From Euryarchaeota archaeon UBA39 (GTDB lineage Archaea > Thermoplasmatota > Poseidoniia > Poseidoniales > Thalassarchaeaceae): a stretch of DNA of 11,665 nt. Each line of letters opens with the position of its first letter. The first letter of the stretch is position 1. Made by a program: the position numbers and the translations under genes. Shown one piece after another: positions 6,833 through 11,665 of the stretch. Location of the stretch: positions 1 to 11,665 of the forward strand of contig DAQW01000099.1 in NCBI GenBank assembly GCA_002503045.1. The letters are read 5' to 3'. The notes under the pieces were generated by a model. The model saw only the letters and a program-made list of their open reading frames with translations. It made no database searches and was not told the origin of the DNA.

Positions 6833-7550
6833 AGATGTAGTATATTCCACTTGCAACAATACCAATCATTATTGCATTATGAATTGTATCAGATTTGAGT
6901 CGTTCAAGGAATAATTTCCCTACTTGTACTCCAAATAACGACGCAATTGTTAATGGCAATAATAAATATAAATTTTCAATAAATTCAGTATTGTTGAAGA
7001 AAATATAAACTGGGATTCTAGATAAATCAACACACAGAGCAAGGATACTGGCAGTAGCAGCATAAGCCATTTTATCGTTTAATCTACGTTTTAGAAACAT
7101 TGCCCTGAGTGCACCTTGATGTCCTGATAACCCCCCCATAAATCCAGAACCAAATCCGCCAATTCTATCATTGGCTTCTGGAATTCTATATCCTGTCCAT
7201 CCCTCACTGATAGTAAGAATTGGTAAAACGACCAGAAATAACCCTATAATCAGTAATAACGGATCTTGTGGGACTTGACTTTGAAGCAATGCGCCGAGAA
7301 TAGCTCCAATTACTAACCAAATTCCATATCTCTTGAAGGCAATAAAATCCAAATGATCCTTTAGAACTATCAATTTCCAAGCATTATGGGCGCCATGTAT
7401 CACTGCTACAATTGCAACTGTTTCGTGAGGGCTAATCACAAACAAAAGTAACGGCGTAAGCATTGTTGATAGTCCAAATCCGGCAGGTACTGTTAGAGCA
7501 GCTGCAATGAATGCGCTTAATGTAATAACTACAATAATTGAAATATCCAT
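6819..7550 (-). CDS. TauE/SafE (TSUP) family membrane permease
   Basis: A 243-residue polytopic membrane protein of the sulfite exporter TauE/SafE family (TSUP, DUF81). Known members move sulfite, sulfonates, sulfoacetate or other small organic anions across the cytoplasmic membrane. The family's two inverted halves are each marked by a Gly-rich loop: PAGFGLSTMLTPLLL (22-36) and GGFGSGFMGGLSGHQGALR (131-149). About seven to eight hydrophobic segments are seen (near 3-24, 27-40, 43-60, 75-90, 97-115, 161-178, 192-211 and 223-241). Length is typical. The ATG at 7550 is chosen because GAGGA lies five bases upstream and it begins one base after the stop of the PqqD-like gene; a longer frame to 7589 would overlap that gene. 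It is the last gene of a three-gene operon. The substrate cannot be read from the sequence. Confidence 0.88.
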   Translation of the reverse strand: MDISIIVVITLSAFIAAALTVPAGFGLSTMLTPLLLFVISPHETVAIVAVIHGAHNAWKLIVLKDHLDFIAFKRYGIWLVIGAILGALLQSQVPQDPLLLIIGLFLVVLPILTISEGWTGYRIPEANDRIGGFGSGFMGGLSGHQGALRAMFLKRRLNDKMAYAATASILALCVDLSRIPVYIFFNNTEFIENLYLLLPLTIASLFGVQVGKLFLERLKSDTIHNAIMIGIVASGIYYIFESI

Positions 7551-7551
7551 T

Positions 7552-7995
7552 TTATTCCTCTTCAATGTGTAACCATGGAAAATTTTCATTTAATAATCCA
7601 TGACTACAAATTTTATGTTCGACTATAGGTTTTTCTCGATGAATTTCGATTAGTCCACTCCTTCCTAAACCATCTAATGCAGTACATGTCCTTTCTTGAA
7701 CAGGGGCAATATCTTCATGGAAAATAGAATCCAGTTGATTGCAAATTTCTTCAAAATTATTAGTTCCATCACAAAGTTCCCAAACCACAGTCATCAATGG
7801 ATCCATTGGCCTTCTAAGAAATTTAGAACCGCCTAGTATACTATGAACAAATTTTTCAATTTTGCCGAAATTCTTCGGCATGAAAAGTATGGCAATTCTG
7901 CCATCTCCTGAAGAAGGACCACGTCTTGTATCATACCCCCATGGAATCTCGTTTCTTACAGGGTAACATCCTGCTAAATCATTAGGTGTCAACAT
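7552..7995 (-). CDS. PqqD-like (RiPP recognition element-like) protein
   Basis: A 147-residue protein whose core at about 58-118 resembles the PqqD family. FLRRPMDPLMTVVWELCDG (59-77) matches the family's 'xxLDxxGxxVWxLxDG' segment, FEEICNQL (81-88) matches 'TxxEIxxxL', and the segment ending LDGLGRSGLIEI (107-118) is the closing helix and strand. PqqD is a winged-helix peptide chaperone that binds the precursor leader in RiPP maturation; many stand-alone PqqD-like proteins have no known role. The N-terminal 55 residues include WGYDTRRGPSSGDGRIAILF (19-38) and a basic stretch. Five cysteines are present (10, 75, 85, 104, 130). The ATG at 7995 directly follows the TGA of the upstream small gene, with GGGTGG five bases before it. 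No radical-SAM enzyme or obvious precursor is in view, so a PQQ or RiPP function is not claimed. Confidence 0.72.
   Translation of the reverse strand: MLTPNDLAGCYPVRNEIPWGYDTRRGPSSGDGRIAILFMPKNFGKIEKFVHSILGGSKFLRRPMDPLMTVVWELCDGTNNFEEICNQLDSIFHEDIAPVQERTCTALDGLGRSGLIEIHREKPIVEHKICSHGLLNENFPWLHIEEE
7556..7560 (-). promoter_or_regulatory. Ribosome-binding site of the TSUP gene
   Basis: On the minus strand GAGGA ends five bases before the ATG at 7550. It lies inside the 3' end of the PqqD-like gene and decides against the longer frame starting at 7589. Confidence 0.75.
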
Positions 7996-8172
7996 TCATT
8001 CCACCCAATCCGAAGACCATGTCCATATAACCAGCACAATCATTAGTGTAGATCCTAGAATAGCAGAGAATCTAGTTAATTCTACTCGTTCTGTAAAATT
8101 TCTCCCCCACCAAGTGAACACTCCAAGGACACTACAAATTGCCAAGATGAGCCACCATAGTGGAGGAGGCAT
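7996..8172 (-). CDS. Small two-helix membrane protein (58 residues), unknown
   Basis: A 58-residue hydrophobic protein that I do not recognise. It begins MPPPLWWLIL and has two likely transmembrane helices, about 4-21 and 36-53, joined by a charged loop GRNFTERVELTRF (22-34). It ends with a Trp-rich WTWSSDWVE (50-58). A GTG nine bases earlier could add three residues, but the ATG at 8172 has a GTGAG-like site just upstream. Its TGA stop abuts the ATG of the PqqD-like gene, so the two are probably translated together. That tight coupling is the main support that it is a real gene. It may be an accessory subunit of the TSUP permease, but this is speculation. Confidence 0.6.
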   Translation of the reverse strand: MPPPLWWLILAICSVLGVFTWWGRNFTERVELTRFSAILGSTLMIVLVIWTWSSDWVE

Positions 8173-8256
8173 GGCACTCACACATTGTCATGAGAATTGA
8201 AGGAATCGGATGAGAATATAGGCGTTATTCATGAACTATGGATTTAGCCACTATTT
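8173..8256. promoter_or_regulatory. Divergent promoter region with shared TATA-like element
   Basis: The 84-base gap separates the minus-strand three-gene operon from the plus-strand HEAT-repeat gene. An A+T element GAATATAG at 8214-8221 reads CTATATTC on the other strand. It lies about 36-42 bases from each start codon, a plausible distance for archaeal TATA boxes with short leaders in both directions. No other TATA-like element stands out. Start sites have not been mapped. Confidence 0.35.
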
Positions 8257-9576
8257 GTGGCTTGGTGGAATACTGTTGATGCCTTGCTACAAAAAGTAGG
8301 ATATTTTTCTGGAATGTCTATTTCGAATCCATTATTTAGGATAATTATTATTGAAGTTGTATTGTTAATTTTCATATTACCTGCAATGTTTTTACCAGAA
8401 TCAATGAGGTTCATCGGTCTAATTTCAGCAATATTATCTTCAATACTCGTAATATCTGTTCATCGAGTATGGTCTGCTGATGAGCGTAGACGTAGAGAGA
8501 TTGCAAATAGGGTGATGGATGGTGACCCTGATATTGGAAATGATCATCGCATAGATGTATTTGTTGCTAGTTTTCATCTTCTAATTATTGTTCCATTAAT
8601 ACTTCAACGAACTGATGAAGTATTCGATATCTATTCAGTAGATGATGAGAAATTCACAGTTTGGTTTTACTTTGGAATTGATTTATTCGCTCGCAGTTTA
8701 TTAGATTGGGCTGAAGTATATGAAATCAAATTCTCTGATGTAGAATCATCAAGTATGGCTGGAAAGCATCTTGTGCTATTTCTATTAATTTCAATCGATT
8801 TGTTATTGATTCAATCAATTATTCGATTGATTGGAATTCGAGGCACAATCCGTGAAGGTGTTAGCGCTGCTGCTAGAGATCCTGAAACTGCTGCACGCAT
8901 AGGTAAACGTGTAAACAAGCCTCTACTATTTTCGATAAACAATTCAGATAATATTGAAGATCGGAGGAATAGAATCAGAGCTCTAGCAATTACAGGTGGT
9001 CCTAATGAAGCTGATTTTTTATTGAAACATATGATAGATGAATCCGTTCGTACTGAGACATTAGCGACATTAATTAGAATAGGTAAGATTGAACAAACTA
9101 ATCGATTGATAGCTTCACCAAATATTGCTCTCAGAGCTGCTGCCATTCAGTGGATGTTACTTGCATCTAATGGACCATTTTATACAAGAATTAGGCAGTT
9201 GGAATCTGATCCTTCACCTACTATCAGAGTTTCAGTACTTCAATCTCTTGAAGATGCTCCTCTGGATATTGCTTCTCCTTCTATTGTTCGTTTACTAAAC
9301 GACAATGATGATAGTGTAAGAATTGAAGCGAGTAGACAACTTAGACGTTTATCTCCTGAGATCATTATTGAATTTGCACCATTGCTATTGAATAGTTCAT
9401 CGATTCCATGTCGTATACATGGAGTAGAAGCTCTTGCAGCAGTTGAAGATGGGAGAGTTGTACCACATATCGTTAACATGTTTGATGATGAAGATGAGAG
9501 AGTGAGGATTGCTGCTCAACAAGCGATTGAACACCTTCAAAGATTAGCACGTCTTAATGAATCAAATGATTTCTAA
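8257..9576 (+). CDS. Membrane-anchored HEAT-repeat protein
   Basis: A 439-residue protein of unknown role. The N-terminal half is a membrane domain with helices near 28-46, 51-68, 101-117, 134-151 and 170-190; between helices lie a basic loop (DERRRREI, 75-82) and an acidic segment (118-133). The C-terminal half, about 236-430, is an alpha-solenoid of HEAT-like repeats. The clearest units are RIRQLESDPSPTIRVSVLQS (311-330), PSIVRLLNDNDDSVRIEASR (341-360) and VPHIVNMFDDEDERVRIAAQ (402-421), with the typical D-D-x-V-R pattern. HEAT solenoids are protein-binding scaffolds, so this looks like a membrane-tethered docking platform; any channel or sensor role of the membrane part is speculation. GTG at 8257 is the only start after an in-frame TAG at 8245; ATG at 8314 would cut 19 residues and keep all helices. 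It converges with the FMN reductase gene, with 12 bases between them. Confidence 0.82.
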   Translation: MAWWNTVDALLQKVGYFSGMSISNPLFRIIIIEVVLLIFILPAMFLPESMRFIGLISAILSSILVISVHRVWSADERRRREIANRVMDGDPDIGNDHRIDVFVASFHLLIIVPLILQRTDEVFDIYSVDDEKFTVWFYFGIDLFARSLLDWAEVYEIKFSDVESSSMAGKHLVLFLLISIDLLLIQSIIRLIGIRGTIREGVSAAARDPETAARIGKRVNKPLLFSINNSDNIEDRRNRIRALAITGGPNEADFLLKHMIDESVRTETLATLIRIGKIEQTNRLIASPNIALRAAAIQWMLLASNGPFYTRIRQLESDPSPTIRVSVLQSLEDAPLDIASPSIVRLLNDNDDSVRIEASRQLRRLSPEIIIEFAPLLLNSSSIPCRIHGVEALAAVEDGRVVPHIVNMFDDEDERVRIAAQQAIEHLQRLARLNESNDF

Positions 9577-9588
9577 CATTAATATCGA

Positions 9589-10086
9589 TTATCTAACTAA
9601 TCCATCAATCATGGCATCAATTGTATCTGGATTAGCATCCTTATCTCGACCTGAAACACATGAACGACCAATGACATCTGCTCCAATAAATGAAAATTGT
9701 TGGCGCATTGCCATAATAACATGTGATCCACCACCACCACTATGTGTGCCTAATCCTACTGGTTTTCCAGTACACATAGATCGAAAACTCTGCCAGTCCA
9801 AAGACATCCAAGAGATAGCATTGTTGAGTGTAGGTGGATATGATCCGTTATATTCTGGAGCAAGTACTACCCATGCATCTGCATCTGTCAATTTTTGAAT
9901 TAAATTGGAAACATCAGGTGCTTGTTCAGGGTCTTTGGAACGAGCGACTGTGAACAATGGCAAGTCCATTTCTGATAAATCAATAATTTCGCAATCATGA
10001 CCTTTAGATTCAGCAGAATTCGAAAACATCTGGGCTAATTCATAGTTGGTTCCGGAGGTTGCGGTTATCATCAGAAAGCGTGCCAT
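9589..10086 (-). CDS. NADPH-dependent FMN reductase family flavoprotein
   Basis: A 165-residue flavodoxin-fold protein of the NADPH-dependent FMN reductase/azoreductase family; members bind FMN and reduce quinones, azo compounds, chromate or free flavin with NAD(P)H. From the ATG at 10086 it begins MARFLMITATSGTNYELAQ, the first beta strand and phosphate-binding loop (T8-N14). LAPEYNGSYPPTLNNAISWM (75-94) is the family's PEYN(G/A)SxPxxLKNAIDW motif, which contacts the flavin. GTHSGGGGSH (112-121) is the second Gly-rich loop. Lys is replaced by Asn in the LKNA motif. Length is normal. A longer start at 10119 would add 11 residues that do not fit the family N-terminus. Neither start has a clear ribosome-binding site, so the message may have a short leader or none. 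The physiological substrate is unknown. Confidence 0.88.
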   Translation of the reverse strand: MARFLMITATSGTNYELAQMFSNSAESKGHDCEIIDLSEMDLPLFTVARSKDPEQAPDVSNLIQKLTDADAWVVLAPEYNGSYPPTLNNAISWMSLDWQSFRSMCTGKPVGLGTHSGGGGSHVIMAMRQQFSFIGADVIGRSCVSGRDKDANPDTIDAMIDGLVR

Positions 10087-10199
10087 GTCTGTCGCAGAGG
10101 CTATCTGTACTTCATACATTCTTCATACTACGGTATTTTTCTTTAGGGTCAAGTTCAGAGAACGCTTATTGCGTAACAGAAGAACCCAACTCCGATAAC
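10087..10199. promoter_or_regulatory. Divergent promoter region between flavoprotein and TPR genes
   Basis: About 110 bases between two diverging starts. On the minus strand an A+T run AAAGAAAAATACC (roughly 10146-10134) is placed about 50 bases before the flavoprotein ATG and could be its TATA element. On the plus strand no convincing TATA or ribosome-binding site precedes the ATG at 10200; the sequence just upstream (aactccgataac) lacks GGAGG complementarity. No RNA gene or strong hairpin was seen. Confidence 0.3.
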
Positions 10200-11665
10200 A
10201 TGGTATCGCACGGGCACCAACAATGTCCCCATTGCGATGCAGATTTGCTAGGCGATGAACCTCAATGCCCTTCATGTTCTGGTGCATTATTTGGTGTCGC
10301 AAGGCGCCAGACTAAGACAGAAATTGCCAAAGATACAGCAAAAGAAATTGCTAATCGTACTTCAAATGCGATTTCGACTGTATCTGAGAAGGCTGGCTCT
10401 TTCAGTAAATCTGCTATGTCGACCGTTAGTGGTGGACTTGAGAAAGCTTCAACAAAAATTGGTGAAATAAATATCCCCACATTTCGTGGAAACGACGAAC
10501 CAATTCAAGAGACAGGTATTATTCCCATTATGGATGCAGATGATGATACTGAAGATCAAATTGTTACTGATAACAAAACATCCGAAATCGAACCTATTGA
10601 TGAAACATCTAGATTGATTTCTGAAGGGGAAGCATTAGCAGCTGCGGGAAAACCTGGTGATGCTGCTCAGATGTTTCGTAATGCAATAGCCACAGATCCA
10701 ACTAATGCGGATTGTTGGTTTAATCTTGGTGTGGTTCAGGAACAAATGGGTAATGCAGATGAGTCAATAAAATCATTCAATGTTGCATTGGTACATCATT
10801 CTAATCATGGTCCAGCAATGGCTAATCTAGCTGTTTTACTTGATGCTATGGGAGATAATGGTGCATCTGATATGGCAAAAAAAGCTCTTGTACACTTCCC
10901 TGGGCACCCTGTCTTACTTCAAATTAGTAATTCTCATACTGAAGTTCAAACAATAGTTGAACCTGAAGAAAGCAGTTCATTTTCTCCAACAGCTGGATTG
11001 GTTATTGGTGCAAAGACATCTTCAGTTCAAGATAATCCAACGATAGATAATGAAGAAACAGAATCAATACCTGAAAATCAATCAACTATCGAAGAAGAAG
11101 TTGAACCAGAGATTGACCAATTACCGATTGAGACTGAGACAGTCATTTTACAAGCAGAATGGGGTCACGAACAAGATAACGATATGAATCGTGCTGCTGA
11201 GATGCTTAGAAAGGGTTCTAGTCTTGATGTTATATCTATGATTGAAGGTGAATTTATTCAATCATATAGTAATCAAGCACGTCCTCATAAAATTCTAGGG
11301 GCAGCATATGCACTTCAAGATCGTATTGAAGATGCCATTGCGTCATTTACAACTGGCCTAAATATCGATAATAATGACGCACCAGGTTGGTACAATTTAG
11401 GAAAATTACACATGAGAAATGGGCATCCTGATGCTGGATTTACTTGTTTCACTGCTTCTCAAATGGTTGATTCAAATCATGCAGCATCTGCAAGATCAAT
11501 CGTAGAATATCTTCGAGGAACTGATGATTATTCTAAATTAGTACCTGCATGGATACATTTGTCCACACTCGAGGATTTAGGAAATTCAGCATCAGAACTT
11601 GCAAAAATATTGGTAGAAATTGGGGAAGGTGAGAGTATAATGATTGAATCAAATCCTGACTTGCC
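10200..11665 (+). CDS. Zinc-ribbon/TPR-repeat protein (3' end outside window)
   Basis: The frame is open from the ATG at 10200 to the window end: 488 codons plus two bases, no stop, so the protein is partial at its C-terminus. Residues 9-26 form a compact zinc ribbon, CPHC...CPSC. Residues 38-86 are a helical stretch in which Ala, Thr, Ser, Lys and Glu recur (TKTEIAKDTAKEIANRTSNA and onward), predicted amphipathic and resembling LEA-like or lipid-surface helices. An acidic linker follows. TPR units occupy about 138-235 (AAGKPGDAAQMFRNAIATDP, WFNLGVVQEQMGNADESIKS) and 360-430 (ILGAAYALQDRIEDAIASFT, GWYNLGKLHMRNGHPDAGF), separated by a Glu-rich disordered linker (about 240-325). TPRs bind proteins; the ribbon may bind zinc and a partner. 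No enzymatic domain is visible in the part seen. Function unknown; probably a cytosolic scaffold. Confidence 0.85.
   Translation, partial: MVSHGHQQCPHCDADLLGDEPQCPSCSGALFGVARRQTKTEIAKDTAKEIANRTSNAISTVSEKAGSFSKSAMSTVSGGLEKASTKIGEINIPTFRGNDEPIQETGIIPIMDADDDTEDQIVTDNKTSEIEPIDETSRLISEGEALAAAGKPGDAAQMFRNAIATDPTNADCWFNLGVVQEQMGNADESIKSFNVALVHHSNHGPAMANLAVLLDAMGDNGASDMAKKALVHFPGHPVLLQISNSHTEVQTIVEPEESSSFSPTAGLVIGAKTSSVQDNPTIDNEETESIPENQSTIEEEVEPEIDQLPIETETVILQAEWGHEQDNDMNRAAEMLRKGSSLDVISMIEGEFIQSYSNQARPHKILGAAYALQDRIEDAIASFTTGLNIDNNDAPGWYNLGKLHMRNGHPDAGFTCFTASQMVDSNHAASARSIVEYLRGTDDYSKLVPAWIHLSTLEDLGNSASELAKILVEIGEGESIMIESNPDL

Noticed and set aside
7552..7995. RiPP or PQQ biosynthesis cluster
   Set aside because: Only the PqqD-like protein is present. 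No radical-SAM enzyme, precursor peptide or other pqq gene is visible, so the pathway claim is not supported.
8811..9479. Minus-strand frames antisense to the HEAT-repeat gene
   Set aside because: The plus frame has clear HEAT periodicity and membrane helices; the antisense frames lack motifs and ribosome-binding sites.
9557..9898. Plus-strand frame overlapping the 3' end of the HEAT gene
   Set aside because: Antisense to the flavoprotein gene, whose PEYN motif is clear.
10262..10480. Minus-strand frame of 72 codons within the zinc-ribbon/TPR gene
   Set aside because: The plus frame is open for 488 codons with a zinc ribbon and TPRs, so this is a shadow.
1..11665. CRISPR array, tRNA, rRNA, insertion sequence, integrase or toxin-antitoxin pair
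   Set aside because: Read on both strands: no regular direct repeats, no tRNA T-loop motif in the short spacers, no transposase or integrase motifs, and no recognisable toxin or antitoxin.

Overview
The window reads as a stretch of archaeal chromosome. It carries three archaeal/eukaryote-type ribosomal proteins with no bacterial orthologue (S19e, L39e, L31e) plus S17e. Several starts sit behind clean GAGGTGA or GGTGA ribosome-binding sites, while others lack one. DNA is A+T-rich, genes are closely packed, and there is no tRNA, rRNA, CRISPR array, insertion sequence or prophage signature. A large secreted beta-sandwich protein, TPR and HEAT proteins and low G+C would fit a marine Thermoplasmatota lineage such as Marine Group II (Poseidoniales). 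That placement is an inference from style and was not tested by phylogeny.

Layout: (1) 6-464 (+) encodes a QueD/PTPS-family T-fold enzyme with an altered zinc site. (2) 2335-483 (-) is a tight operon in the order S19e, L39e, L31e, S17e and a TrmJ-like SPOUT RNA 2'-O-methyltransferase, i.e. ribosome synthesis linked to tRNA modification. (3) 2505-6817 (+) holds two extracytoplasmic membrane proteins. The first is a 259-residue protein with a membrane helix near each end. The second is a 1163-residue surface protein with a signal peptide, a CARDB-like domain, a jelly-roll-like domain, about six NEW3/Ig-like domains, one transmembrane helix and an acidic cytoplasmic tail ending in a Trp-rich WW/DUF2510-like motif. 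(4) 8172-6819 (-) is a three-gene operon of a 58-residue membrane protein, a PqqD-like protein and a TauE/SafE (TSUP) permease. (5) 8257-9576 (+) encodes a membrane-anchored HEAT-repeat protein. (6) 10086-9589 (-) encodes an NADPH-dependent FMN reductase family flavoprotein. (7) 10200 to the window end (+) encodes a zinc-ribbon/TPR protein cut by the edge.

Most of the window is housekeeping plus cell-envelope genes. No classic defence or mobile system is visible. The parts most worth a second look are the PqqD-like/TSUP/mini-membrane operon, the cytoplasmic Trp-rich tail on the giant surface protein, the QueD-like enzyme with a non-canonical metal site, the membrane-HEAT protein, and a perfect inverted repeat that contains both stop codons of a convergent gene pair. 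No intergenic stretch exceeds about 170 bases.
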